Shown in pieces: positions 41,760 to 53,433 of a DNA stretch of 64,000 nt. The DNA is from an uncultured Porphyromonadaceae bacterium. Its GTDB lineage: Bacteria > Bacteroidota > Bacteroidia > Bacteroidales > Muribaculaceae. The notes below the pieces were generated by a model, which worked only from the letters and a program-made list of their open reading frames with translations, made no database searches and was not told the origin of the DNA. The stretch lies in NCBI GenBank assembly GCA_947175425.1, contig CAMWMR010000011.1, positions 1-64,000 on the forward strand, read 5' to 3'. Within the stretch, counting starts at the first letter, position 1; each line of letters starts with the position of its first letter. The position numbers were made by a program, and so were the translations under genes.

Positions 41760-43778
41760 TTACCAAATTATTACGCGTTCCTCTTCGGGGCGGAACATGG
41801 GGTCGCCTTCCTGAATTTCGAAAGCTTCGAAGAAGGGCTCGATGTTGCGGAGGGTTGCGTTAACGCGCCAGCGACCGAGGGAGTGGGGGTCGTTCTGGGT
41901 GCGGGAAAGAATTTCTGCGTCGCGGATGTTGGCAGCCCACACGTTAGCGTAACCGAGGTAGAAACGCTGGTCGGGAGTCATGCCGTCGATAACGGGACCT
42001 TCCTTGCCGTTGAGCGAGTTGAGGTATGCTGTGCGAGAAACACGGAGACCGCCCTGGTCGGCAATGTTTTCACCGAGAGTGAGATGTCCGTTGGCGAAAG
42101 TGCCGGGAAGAACTTCAATAGCGTCGAACTGTGCGGCGAGTTTTTCGGCAAGAGCGTTGAAAGCTTCGGCGTCCTCATCGGTCCACCAGTTGGAGAAGTT
42201 TCCGTCCTTGTCGAACTGACGTCCCTGGTCATCGAAACCGTGAGTCATTTCGTGGCCGATAACAACACCGATAGCACCGTAGTTTACAGCATCGTCGGCT
42301 TCGGGATCGAAGAAAGGAGCCTGGAGAATGCCGGCGGGGAAGCAAATTTCGTTGGTGGTGGGGTTGTAGTAAGCGTTCACGGTCTGAGGACTCATGTGCC
42401 AGCGGGCGCGGTCAACAGGTTTGCCGTAATCGGAATTGTTATAATCCTGATTGAAGTTTATGGCTTTCTGCACGTTGGTCCAGTAGGGGAGTTCGGGGTC
42501 GATGTCGAGCTTGGAATAGTCGCGCCATGTGTCGGGATAACCGATTTTTACAGTGAAGGCGGCGAGTTTTTCCTTAGCACGTGCTTTTGTGGTGTCGCTC
42601 ATCCATGTGAGGTTGTCGATGTGCTGTCCGAGAGCTTCCTGAAGGTTGCCTACGAGCGCAAGCATTTTTTCTTTGGAAGAAGCGGGGAAATATTTTTCGA
42701 CATAGAGTTCGCCGAGAGCTTCGCCGAGGAATCCGTTGGGGATTGAGAGCGCTCTTTTCCAGCGGGGCTGCTGTTCTTCCACGCCCGACATAACCTGCTG
42801 AAGAGCAAAGTTGGCGTTGATGAAGTCGTCGCTGAGGAAGGGTGCGGCGTTGGAAACATAGGATGCGGTGAGGTAGTCGCGCAGAGCTTGTTCGTTTGTA
42901 TTGGAAAGTGTTTTGGCAACGAAACCGTAGTAGTCGGGTTGTCCAACTATTACAGTGTCAACGTCGAGACCCTGGTTTGCGAAGTAACGTTTGAGGTCGA
43001 TTTGGGGATATTTGGCCACAAGGTCGGCAACGGCAGTGGGGTTGTACTGAGCTTCGATGTTGCGGAGCTGTGTACGGGTCATCTGCTTCTGAGCTAGCGC
43101 TGTTTCAATGTCCATCACGTTTTTGGTGAGGCGTGCGGCAGCAGCGTCATCGTATCCGATGAGTTTTGCAAGTGTGGTGAGGTAGGTTTTGTAGGCTTCG
43201 CGAATTTTAGCGGCGTTTTCGGTGTTGTCGGTGTAATAGTCGCGGTCGCCGAGTCCGAGTCCGCTCTGGCTCCAGTACATTGTGTTCATGTCGGCGTTTG
43301 CGAGGTCGGCTTCGACACCGGTGCCGAAGAATACGTCCACACCGGGAATAGAGGTCATGATGTCGACGAGGCTGTCGCGTGTAGCGCCGGCAATTCGTGC
43401 GAGGTCGGCCTGCAGGGGAGCTGCGCCCTCGTTGTTAAGGCGAAGGCTGTCCATGCCGAGGTTGAAAAGGTCGGCCACTTTCTGAGCGTTAGTGCCTTTT
43501 TCGTGTTCGGTGGCAGCAAGTGTATCAACGAGTTCGCGCACCTGTTCGCGAGTTGTTTCACCAAGAACGTCGAAAGTGCCGAAACGGCTGTACTCGGGTT
43601 TGAGGGGGTTGGCTTTCATCCAGCCACCGCATGCGTATTCGTAGAAATCGTCTTTGGGCGATACCGAAGTGTCGAGATTGGCAGTGTCGATACCTTTGCC
43701 GTTTTCTTTTGAGCTGCATGCAGCCAGGCTTGCCGCAATGGCAATAGTGCCGGCGAGGAAAATTCTGCTTGTTTTCAT
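41760..43778 (-). CDS. M13 family metallopeptidase (PepO/neprilysin-like) lipoprotein
   Basis: VIGHEMTHGFDDQGRQFD (HExxH), NAYYNP, lipobox LAAC. Confidence 0.95.
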   Translation of the reverse strand: MKTSRIFLAGTIAIAASLAACSSKENGKGIDTANLDTSVSPKDDFYEYACGGWMKANPLKPEYSRFGTFDVLGETTREQVRELVDTLAATEHEKGTNAQKVADLFNLGMDSLRLNNEGAAPLQADLARIAGATRDSLVDIMTSIPGVDVFFGTGVEADLANADMNTMYWSQSGLGLGDRDYYTDNTENAAKIREAYKTYLTTLAKLIGYDDAAAARLTKNVMDIETALAQKQMTRTQLRNIEAQYNPTAVADLVAKYPQIDLKRYFANQGLDVDTVIVGQPDYYGFVAKTLSNTNEQALRDYLTASYVSNAAPFLSDDFINANFALQQVMSGVEEQQPRWKRALSIPNGFLGEALGELYVEKYFPASSKEKMLALVGNLQEALGQHIDNLTWMSDTTKARAKEKLAAFTVKIGYPDTWRDYSKLDIDPELPYWTNVQKAINFNQDYNNSDYGKPVDRARWHMSPQTVNAYYNPTTNEICFPAGILQAPFFDPEADDAVNYGAIGVVIGHEMTHGFDDQGRQFDKDGNFSNWWTDEDAEAFNALAEKLAAQFDAIEVLPGTFANGHLTLGENIADQGGLRVSRTAYLNSLNGKEGPVIDGMTPDQRFYLGYANVWAANIRDAEILSRTQNDPHSLGRWRVNATLRNIEPFFEAFEIQEGDPMFRPEEERVIIW

Positions 43779-43786
43779 TAGCTTTT

Positions 43787-45745
43787 TTATTTGGAGTATT
43801 TTTCTTTGAGTTCGTCAAGTTCGAGCTGGGCGAGTTCCCACATGCTCATGGCGTTTTCCAGTTCTTTAGTGGCGTTCACGTGGTCGGTGAAAATGTCGGG
43901 ATCGACGTTCCCTGCGGCGATTTTCGATTCAATGGAAGCGAGGTCGTTTTCTTTTTCGGCCACGTTGTTCTCGGCATCTTCCACTTTCTTGGCAGCTCTC
44001 TTTAGAGCTTTGTCGCGTTCGCGTTGCTCGGCATAGGAGAGTTTGCGGTCGGGCTCGGTTTGCAGTGGAGCGTCCTTCTTTTGTTGTGTTGCACCGGTTT
44101 TCTGTTGCGCGGGTGCGGCTTCCAGCTCGCGCAGCGATGCCATGCGTTTCTTTTCCAGGAATTCGTAAATGCCGCCCAAGCATTCTTTAACGGCACCTCC
44201 ACCGAATTCGTAAACTTTTTCAACAAGGCCGTCGAGAAATTCACGGTCGTGGCTCACTACAATCACAGTGCCGTCGAAGTCGCGGATAGCCTGCTTGAGG
44301 ATATCCTTCGTTTTCATGTCGAGGTGATTGGTGGGCTCGTCGAGGATAAGCAGGTTTACGGGTTCGAGCAGAAGCCGAATCATTGCAAGACGCGTTTTTT
44401 CACCGCCGGAGAGTACTTTTACTTTTTTGTCGGAAGCCTCTCCGCCGAACATGAATGCTCCGAGGATGTCGCGGATTTTTGTTCGTATGTCGCCCACGGC
44501 TACGTGGTCAATTGTATCGAACACGGTTAGTTCGCCGTCGAGGAGCTGTGCCTGGTTCTGGGCGAAATATCCGATTTTCACGTTGTGTCCCAGCCGCAGG
44601 TCGCCGGTGAAAGGAATTTCACCCATTATACATTTTACGAGCGTGGATTTACCTTCGCCGTTTTTGCCAACAAAGGCCACTTTTTCGCCTCGTCTGAGAG
44701 TAAATGTCGCGTGGTCGAAAACCTGATGATTGCCATAGGCCTTGCCTACGTCCTCAAGGATAAGAGGAAAATCGCCCGAGCGGGGAGCCGGGGGGAAACG
44801 GAGGCTGAGGTGCGAGTTGTCGACTTCGTCGACTTCGATACGTTCAATTTTGGCGAGCTGTTTTATTCGGCTTTGTACTTGCACCGATTTAGTGGCTTTG
44901 TAGCGGAAGCGTTCAATAAATTCCTCGGTGTCGGCAATCTGCTTCTGCTGATTGCGGTATGCCCGCATCTGCTGCTCTATACGTTCGGCTCTGAGTGCAA
45001 CGAATTTCGAGTAGTTTACGGAGTAGTCGTAAATTTTTCCCAACGAAATTTCTATTGTTCGGTTGGTAACGTTGTCGATGAAAGCGCGGTCGTGGCTAAC
45101 GAGCATTACGGCCTTGGCTTTTGTTGCCAAAAAATTCTCGAGCCACTGAATGGATTCTATATCCAAATGGTTGGTAGGTTCGTCGAGCAACAGCACGTCG
45201 GGGCGTTGAAGCAGAAGTTTTGCCAGCTCGATACGCATTCGCCAGCCGCCGCTGAATTCGCTTGTGGAACGAGAGAAATCGGAGCGCACGAAACCGAGAC
45301 CGAGCAAGGTTTTCTCCATTTCGGCCTCGCAGTTCTCGCCGGATGCAAGTGCGAGCTGCTCGGTGAGTGTTGTAACCTTGTCGATGAGGGCGTGGTATTC
45401 GGCAGAGTCGTAATCGGTCCGTTCGGCAAGTTCGGCGCTGTAGCGGTCGAGCGTATGTTGCATTTCGCTGATGTGGGCGAATACTTTTCGCACTTCTTCG
45501 GCAACGGTAAGGGTATCGGTCAGCACCATTTGCTGCGGTAGATAGCCGATAGTAATGTCGGGCGGCGCGGCAACGCTTCCGGAGGAGGGAGCCTGGAGCC
45601 CGGCAATTATTTTGAGCATAGTACTTTTCCCGGCACCGTTTTTACCCACAAGAGCAATTTTGTCCTTTGGGTTTATAACGTAGTTTATGTTGTCGAAAAG
45701 TACTTGCGAGGAGAACTCGACGGAAAGATTGTTGACAGAAATCAT
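43787..45745 (-). CDS. ABC-F family ATPase
   Basis: two ABC domains: GKNGAGKST and GKNGEGKST, LSGGEKTRLAM. Confidence 0.95.
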   Translation of the reverse strand: MISVNNLSVEFSSQVLFDNINYVINPKDKIALVGKNGAGKSTMLKIIAGLQAPSSGSVAAPPDITIGYLPQQMVLTDTLTVAEEVRKVFAHISEMQHTLDRYSAELAERTDYDSAEYHALIDKVTTLTEQLALASGENCEAEMEKTLLGLGFVRSDFSRSTSEFSGGWRMRIELAKLLLQRPDVLLLDEPTNHLDIESIQWLENFLATKAKAVMLVSHDRAFIDNVTNRTIEISLGKIYDYSVNYSKFVALRAERIEQQMRAYRNQQKQIADTEEFIERFRYKATKSVQVQSRIKQLAKIERIEVDEVDNSHLSLRFPPAPRSGDFPLILEDVGKAYGNHQVFDHATFTLRRGEKVAFVGKNGEGKSTLVKCIMGEIPFTGDLRLGHNVKIGYFAQNQAQLLDGELTVFDTIDHVAVGDIRTKIRDILGAFMFGGEASDKKVKVLSGGEKTRLAMIRLLLEPVNLLILDEPTNHLDMKTKDILKQAIRDFDGTVIVVSHDREFLDGLVEKVYEFGGGAVKECLGGIYEFLEKKRMASLRELEAAPAQQKTGATQQKKDAPLQTEPDRKLSYAEQRERDKALKRAAKKVEDAENNVAEKENDLASIESKIAAGNVDPDIFTDHVNATKELENAMSMWELAQLELDELKEKYSK

Positions 45746-45761
45746 GAGTGCGTTACAATAG

Positions 45762-46544
45762 CTATTTAGCTGCCGTAATGGCTATGGCGTTGAGCCTGTG
45801 TTCAAGTTCGGTAGTGCTGAGGCGAGTTGAAAGTTTGCCGCGGTGAGCGATTGAAATGTTGCCGGTTTCTTCGGAAACCACAATTGCAACTGCATCGGTG
45901 GCCTGCGCAATGCCAAGGGCGGAGCGATGACGCAGCCCGAGCGAACGGGGAACATCGCTGTCGTGGCTTACGGGAAGAATGCATCCTGCAGCCTCAAGCC
46001 TGTTGCCGGCAATAATGAGGGCGCCGTCGTGCAAGGGTGAGTTCTTGAAGAATATGTTTTCGATGAGGCGCGTGTTAATGTTTGCGTCTATAATGTCGCC
46101 TGTTCTGGCATAGTGCTCCAACGGAATGGATTGCTCAATTACTATCAAAGCCCCGGTTTTGCTTTTGGACATGCTCATGCAGGCATAAACCACAGGCATA
46201 ACCCACGAGAGGGCATCGGTTTCCATGTTGTCTTTTCCATGGTGAAAAAGTTTGCGCAGGAATTGCCAGCGACGGTTGGAACCTAATTCCACAAGAAAGC
46301 GCTTTATCGGTTCCTGGAAAAGAATGACGAGGATTATAAGCCCTATCGCCATGAAACGGTCCAGAATGGTACCGATGAGCCGCATGTTGAAGATTTCGGA
46401 TGCAAGCGCCCAAACGACAATAAAGGACAGCACACCGTAGAAAATGTTTATTGTTCCCGATTCTTTCATCATGCGGTAGATGTAGAACAGGAGCAACGCG
46501 AACAGGAGAATGTCGATAATGTCTTTTATTCCGAAGTCGAACAT
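45762..46544 (-). CDS. cdaA: diadenylate cyclase
   Basis: DAC motifs LHDGALII and RHRSALGIA. Confidence 0.95.
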   Translation of the reverse strand: MFDFGIKDIIDILLFALLLFYIYRMMKESGTINIFYGVLSFIVVWALASEIFNMRLIGTILDRFMAIGLIILVILFQEPIKRFLVELGSNRRWQFLRKLFHHGKDNMETDALSWVMPVVYACMSMSKSKTGALIVIEQSIPLEHYARTGDIIDANINTRLIENIFFKNSPLHDGALIIAGNRLEAAGCILPVSHDSDVPRSLGLRHRSALGIAQATDAVAIVVSEETGNISIAHRGKLSTRLSTTELEHRLNAIAITAAK

Positions 46545-47395
46545 GGAGTCGCGTTTTTAAGGGCTTGTATAATGCGAATGCTTTGGGCTGCTTCAAGAGG
46601 GTCGTGTACGCGCAGAATGGCCGCCCCTCGCTCCACGGCAAGAGCGCCGAGGACGGCAGTGGGGGTAAGAGCGTCGTCGGCGTTTATTCCGAGCAGGCGC
46701 GTTAACATGGATTTGCGCGAAACACCAACAAGAACGGGCTTGCCGAGAATATCGTTGAACAGATTCAATCCGGCCATAAGCGCGTAATTCTGCTCAAGTG
46801 TCTTGGCGAATCCGAAGCCGGGGTCGACAATTATGTCGGCTACGCCGGCTTCCTCCAGCCTGTAGATTTTTCGGCTGAGTTCGCCGATTACATCGGTTAC
46901 AACGTTATTGTACTGCGTGAGCTGCTGCATGGTTGCGGGGGTACCGCGCATGTGCATGAGTATATAAGGTACGCGCAGGCGTGCGACGGTTTCGAACATA
47001 CGGCAGTCCAAGTCGCCGCCGGAGATGTCGTTGATTATGTCGGCGCCGGCGTCAATGGCCGCTTCGGCAACGGAGGCCCGGAATGTGTCAACCGATATCG
47101 GGACGTCCGTTCCCACAGCCTTGCGGACGATTCGAACGGCCTTGCACAATTGCTCGCGCTCCACGGCTTCGGGAACATCGGCTGCTCCGGGCCGAGACGA
47201 GTATGCGCCGATGTCGAGCATGTCGGCGCCGTTCTCAATCATTGATATCGCGCGGGAGGCAATATCGGCTCCTTCCACGCGGGATGCTGCGTAGAAGGAG
47301 TCGGTGGTAGCGTTGATGATACCCATCACGGCCGTGCAGTCGTATTCGACAATACGACCGTTCAACGACAGGCTGAAGGGTTTCATCGTTTTCAT
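46526..47395 (-). CDS. folP: dihydropteroate synthase
   Basis: MGIINATTDSFY, IDVGA-like DIGAYSSRPGA, DPGFGFAKT. Confidence 0.96.
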   Translation of the reverse strand: MKTMKPFSLSLNGRIVEYDCTAVMGIINATTDSFYAASRVEGADIASRAISMIENGADMLDIGAYSSRPGAADVPEAVEREQLCKAVRIVRKAVGTDVPISVDTFRASVAEAAIDAGADIINDISGGDLDCRMFETVARLRVPYILMHMRGTPATMQQLTQYNNVVTDVIGELSRKIYRLEEAGVADIIVDPGFGFAKTLEQNYALMAGLNLFNDILGKPVLVGVSRKSMLTRLLGINADDALTPTAVLGALAVERGAAILRVHDPLEAAQSIRIIQALKNATPCSTSE

Positions 47396-47396
47396 A

Positions 47397-49193
<1,797 letters not shown>

Positions 49194-49225
49194 ACTCTAT
49201 TGGAGATTAGGCTTGTTTTAAGCTG

Positions 49226-49233
49226 CAAAGTTA
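49226..49233 (-). promoter_or_regulatory. -7 box TAACTTTG upstream of typA
   Basis: CAAAGTTA on + strand, 33 bp upstream of ATG. Confidence 0.5.
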
Positions 49234-49265
49234 GCGAAAAAATAGCAAAAAAGCTTGTTTGGCCG

Positions 49266-49904
49266 TTAAAAATTGGCGAGCAGAGTGTCGAGCGACAGTT
49301 TTTTAAAGCTGTCGATAACCACATGAGCTTTGTCGGCGAGCGAGTGTCGCGGATTTGTTGTTGCCAGAGCCACAACGTGTGCGCCTGCATCACGACCGGC
49401 CGATAAACCTGCGAAGGAATCTTCGAAAACGATGCATTCCTCCGGTGCCGCTCCGAGTTTTTCGGCGGCCTTAAGATAGCATTCGGGATGCGGTTTGGAT
49501 TTGGTTACGTCGGCATCGGTGACAACCACTTTGAACATGGCGGCAAATTCGGGCCTGGCGTTGAACAACTGCTTCATTTTAGCTTCGTTGCTGCTTGTTA
49601 CTATAGCCGCAGGGATGTTGTTCTTTTTGAGTTCGGCAAGAAAATCCATAACACCGTCGAAAAGCGGATATTCCATTCGCTTTTCACTCTCCTTTAGCAT
49701 ATTGCATATTTTTTCCTGAGTCTCTTTTTCGGGAAAATATGCAGAAAGGATACCATGCAGAGTGGAGCCTTTTATTTTTATTGCGAAATTCTCGATTCCT
49801 GTGGGGAAATGTGATTCTATTTCGCTCCATATCCGGGTGTAGGCCGGTTCGGTGTCGATTAGCACGCCGTCGAGGTCGAAAAGCGCAGCAGCAGGTTTTT
49901 TCAT
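49266..49904 (-). CDS. HAD-family phosphatase (beta-phosphoglucomutase-like)
   Basis: FDLDGVLIDTE; EDSFAGLSAGRDAGA. Confidence 0.9.
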   Translation of the reverse strand: MKKPAAALFDLDGVLIDTEPAYTRIWSEIESHFPTGIENFAIKIKGSTLHGILSAYFPEKETQEKICNMLKESEKRMEYPLFDGVMDFLAELKKNNIPAAIVTSSNEAKMKQLFNARPEFAAMFKVVVTDADVTKSKPHPECYLKAAEKLGAAPEECIVFEDSFAGLSAGRDAGAHVVALATTNPRHSLADKAHVVIDSFKKLSLDTLLANF

Positions 49905-50497
49905 GTTGTAATGGAAACGCCGTCAATATCCTCAAGCCGTTTGCGCAGAGCTTCCAGCTCATCGCAGGGTGCGCTGAGGGTCATTGAGCAAGTATTGTTG
50001 AATGATTGGGATACTATGTCGGCTATGCCGCTTTTTGCAAGCTTCATAACCTGATTCATTGCTAAATAGGGAAAAACAAAGTCGATAGTGCCGCATTGTC
50101 TGCGCTCCACAATCTCGGCATTTTCAATGGCGAGACGGGCAGCCTCGCGATATGCGGCGATGAGCCCCGATGTACCAAGCTTTATGCCTCCGAAGTAGCG
50201 GACGACGACAATGAGAATGTCGGTGAGATTGAACGAGTTGATTTGTCCCAAAATGGGCTTGCCTGCTGTTCCGGAAGGTTCTCCGTTATCGGAACTGAGG
50301 AATTCGTTGCGTTCCACACCAAGCATATATGCCCAGCAGACATGCCGTGCATCGTAGAATTTTTTTTGATATGCGGCAATATTAGCCTTTGCCTCGTCGG
50401 CAGATTTTACCGGCAAGGCAAAGGCATGGAATTTGCTCATTTTTTCGCGGAGGTAACCCTCGGCGGGAGCTGTTATAGTGCGGAACGAATCGGCCAT
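49901..50497 (-). CDS. YigZ/IMPACT family protein
   Basis: SSDNGEPSGTAGKPIL; RYFGGIKLGTSGLIAAY. Confidence 0.92.
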   Translation of the reverse strand: MADSFRTITAPAEGYLREKMSKFHAFALPVKSADEAKANIAAYQKKFYDARHVCWAYMLGVERNEFLSSDNGEPSGTAGKPILGQINSFNLTDILIVVVRYFGGIKLGTSGLIAAYREAARLAIENAEIVERRQCGTIDFVFPYLAMNQVMKLAKSGIADIVSQSFNNTCSMTLSAPCDELEALRKRLEDIDGVSITT

Positions 50498-51636
50498 TAA
50501 TATTTGTGATGTTCACTTTCCAGCTCTTTTTCGGTGAGCTGAACAGCATTCATTTTGGACCAAACATATACTATGTAGGCCAAGACAAAGGGCACAAGTA
50601 TGGAAACAATGCTCATTGTTTTGAGAGTAAACAACGAGGAAGAGCTGTTAGCGAGAGTAAGCGATGAGGCGGGGTCGAGAGTAGAGGGTAGGTAAGCAGT
50701 GCCTGCGTATCCTGCAATGCAGAACAGTACTATCACCACTGCCGACGCACCTGTTCCGCTGAACCATATTCCGGCGCGTGATTTGGTGAAAGCACCTGTG
50801 AATATGCCGTAGAGGGCAGCCACAACGCCTGCAAGAAGCAGAACGGCAAGCCACCACATATTCAGCAGGTTGTGAAGGTAAATATAATCCTCGGCCACGA
50901 TATTGCCCTGAGCATCGGCGCGATAGCCGCCCGAGAGCAGCAGAACAACAAGGAAAGCAACGAAAAGAACGGCAAAAATGAGACCGTTTACAAGCACTTT
51001 TTTACGCATGCGTGCTATAAAAGCATCCTCATCGCCGATATTGTTAATAAAATAGAGTGCCGCCATTGTTCGGGCAAGGAAGAAAACGGCGAAGCCGAGA
51101 AGCAGATTTTTCCAGCAAAGCATGGCTTCCAGGCCGTGCGACGAAGCCCACTGCGAAATAACGGGATTGCCCGGCTCAAGAATGTTGGCCTTCTGCACGG
51201 TGAACGCTCCTCCGAAGAAGAACATTCCAACAGCCACTCCAAGCATTACGCAACCGAACAAGCCGTTGAACATGAGGAATGAATCGTAGGTGCGGGTTCC
51301 GTAAACATTTCCTTTTTTACGACGGAACTCATAGCTTACGGCCTGCAGAACAAAGCTGAACAGGATGAGCATCCACAACCAGTAAGCACCCCCAAAACTT
51401 GTGCTGTAGAACAGCGGGAAAGAGGCGAAGAAAGCTCCGCCGAAAACAACGAGTGTGGTAAACGTAAATTCCCATTTGCGGCCAAGCGAGTTTACCATGA
51501 GCTGACGTTCGCTGTCGCTTGCCTTGCAGTAGAGCATCGACTGTCCGCCCTGTACAAAGAGCAGAAAAACGAGAGCTGCGCCTAAAACAGCAATAAGCAG
51601 CCACCAATAGGCTTGTAGTAATTCGAGAGTTTCCAT
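50497..51636 (-). CDS. cydB: cytochrome bd ubiquinol oxidase subunit II
   Basis: polytopic 379 aa protein directly downstream of cydA; CydB-type N-term. Confidence 0.93.
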   Translation of the reverse strand: METLELLQAYWWLLIAVLGAALVFLLFVQGGQSMLYCKASDSERQLMVNSLGRKWEFTFTTLVVFGGAFFASFPLFYSTSFGGAYWLWMLILFSFVLQAVSYEFRRKKGNVYGTRTYDSFLMFNGLFGCVMLGVAVGMFFFGGAFTVQKANILEPGNPVISQWASSHGLEAMLCWKNLLLGFAVFFLARTMAALYFINNIGDEDAFIARMRKKVLVNGLIFAVLFVAFLVVLLLSGGYRADAQGNIVAEDYIYLHNLLNMWWLAVLLLAGVVAALYGIFTGAFTKSRAGIWFSGTGASAVVIVLFCIAGYAGTAYLPSTLDPASSLTLANSSSSLFTLKTMSIVSILVPFVLAYIVYVWSKMNAVQLTEKELESEHHKY

Positions 51637-51639
51637 AGA

Positions 51640-53202
51640 TCAGCGGGTTTTTTCAATATCGGTTTTAGACGCGTTGGAAATATATCGCAGCATAATGCTT
51701 ACTTCGGCAATGAGCAGCGCGGTGAATATTACGGCGAAGAGCCAGAAAGTGAACTGTACCGAATCGGATTGAATGCTGCTTATTGCGGCATTGGTGGGCA
51801 TGAGGTCCTGAATCACCCAAGGCTGACGTCCGACTTCGGCTACAATCCATCCTGCCTGGCTGCATATCCATACCAGAACAATGGAGAAAATGCCAATGAT
51901 GTGCAGCCATGATTTTTCGAGAACGTTTGTTTTGCAATAGCTTGCAAAGAGCATGAGCAGCAGCACGGCAAAAAGGAGTCCGCCCACGGCAACCATTATG
52001 TGGAAGGCATAGAAAGTTGTCGCTACCGGGGGCACGGCGTCTTCGGGTTTTTCAAGATAGCCGTAACCGAAGTAGGGGAAGTTCTCTTTTATTTCCTTTT
52101 CGGCGGCAATAATTGCGTTGGAGTCGTTTGCTTCGAGTGCTTTTGAATAATCGGCAAGAGCTGTACGAGCTTTGCGACCGAGCGCCATTTTGTCGGCATA
52201 GCTGAGTCCGTATACGGTGTCGCCCTCGGCAGTAATGGAGCGTCCGGCGATGAGGTCGTTTATACCGGGAACAAAATGTTCGCCGTCGGCATAAATGAGA
52301 TACGACAGTCCTTTTGGAATGTCGATGCTGAACAGCATAGGGTCGTCGGGAGTCTGCTCGGGATTGCTTTTGAGAACGGCAACACCTATGAGGTCGGCGC
52401 CTACGCTGCCTTGGTAAAGACCTTCCATTGCAGCGAGTTTCATGGGTTGTACGCGGGAAACCTCAACAGCCGAGCCGTGGCCTGTGAAAAGAGTGAGAAG
52501 CATACCTGCAAGACCAACCCACGCACCTATTTTAAGCGAGCTTTTTGCGGCCGAAATATTGCGTTTGCGCCACAGCAGCCAGCTGCTTACGCCGATAACG
52601 AAAATTCCGGCGAGAGTCCACCCGCTGAAAACGGCATGGAAAAACTTGTTTATAGCAACCGGGCTGAGTGCCACGGCAAAAAAGTCGGTCATTACATTGC
52701 GCATCTGGGCCGGGTCGAATTCCATTCCCACAGGGTACTGCATCCATGCGTTTGCCACAAGAATCCAAAGAGCCGACAGGGAAACGCCAAGAGCTGTGAG
52801 CCATGTGGATGCAAGGTGAAAACCTTTGCTCACTTTGTTCCAGCCAAAGAACATAACGGCCACAAATGTAGCCTCCATAAAGAAAGCCACGATGCCTTCA
52901 ATGGCAAGCGGCGCGCCGAAAATGTCGCCGACAAACCAGCTGTAGTTGGACCAGTTGGTACCGAATTCAAATTCGAGAATGAGACCCGTGGCAACCCCGC
53001 AGGCGAAGTTTATGCCGAAAAGCGACATCCAGAATTTTGTGAGTCCTTTCCAACGTTCATTACCGGTGCGGTAGTAAATTGTTTCCATAATTGCCACAAT
53101 TACGGAAAGTCCCAGAGTGAGTGGTACAAACAGCCAATGATACATGGCTGTGAGCGCGAATTGCGCCCTCGACCAATCGACCACTTCAATCAGTTCGTTC
53201 AT
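51640..53202 (-). CDS. cydA: cytochrome bd ubiquinol oxidase subunit I
   Basis: WSRAQFALTAMYHWLFVPLTLG; GWIVAEVGRQPW. Confidence 0.97.
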   Translation of the reverse strand: MNELIEVVDWSRAQFALTAMYHWLFVPLTLGLSVIVAIMETIYYRTGNERWKGLTKFWMSLFGINFACGVATGLILEFEFGTNWSNYSWFVGDIFGAPLAIEGIVAFFMEATFVAVMFFGWNKVSKGFHLASTWLTALGVSLSALWILVANAWMQYPVGMEFDPAQMRNVMTDFFAVALSPVAINKFFHAVFSGWTLAGIFVIGVSSWLLWRKRNISAAKSSLKIGAWVGLAGMLLTLFTGHGSAVEVSRVQPMKLAAMEGLYQGSVGADLIGVAVLKSNPEQTPDDPMLFSIDIPKGLSYLIYADGEHFVPGINDLIAGRSITAEGDTVYGLSYADKMALGRKARTALADYSKALEANDSNAIIAAEKEIKENFPYFGYGYLEKPEDAVPPVATTFYAFHIMVAVGGLLFAVLLLMLFASYCKTNVLEKSWLHIIGIFSIVLVWICSQAGWIVAEVGRQPWVIQDLMPTNAAISSIQSDSVQFTFWLFAVIFTALLIAEVSIMLRYISNASKTDIEKTR

Positions 53203-53226
53203 AGTTTCAAGGTTTAAGGAGATTAT

Positions 53227-53433
53227 TTATTCAATTAGCGCCGAGCGTACAGCGCTTGCGCGTTCGGCGTCGGTATTGTAGTTGCTCGCAAGTATATCGG
53301 GGAAAAAGAACAGCTTGAGGACGGCAAAGAAAATAACGAGCTTAATAATTATTATAAGCCACAAAGAGCGTCCGAGCTTCATGTTGCGGAAGCCGTCGAC
53401 GTACAAGTCAAGCGCTTTCCCAAAAAAATTCAT
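53227..53433 (-). CDS. DUF4492 small single-TM protein linked to cydAB
   Basis: 68 aa, one TM; directly upstream of cydA. Confidence 0.8.
   Translation of the reverse strand: MNFFGKALDLYVDGFRNMKLGRSLWLIIIIKLVIFFAVLKLFFFPDILASNYNTDAERASAVRSALIE

Noticed and set aside
44585-45541. 318-aa + strand ORF opposite the ABC-F gene
   Set aside because: Shadow ORF over both conserved ATPase domains.
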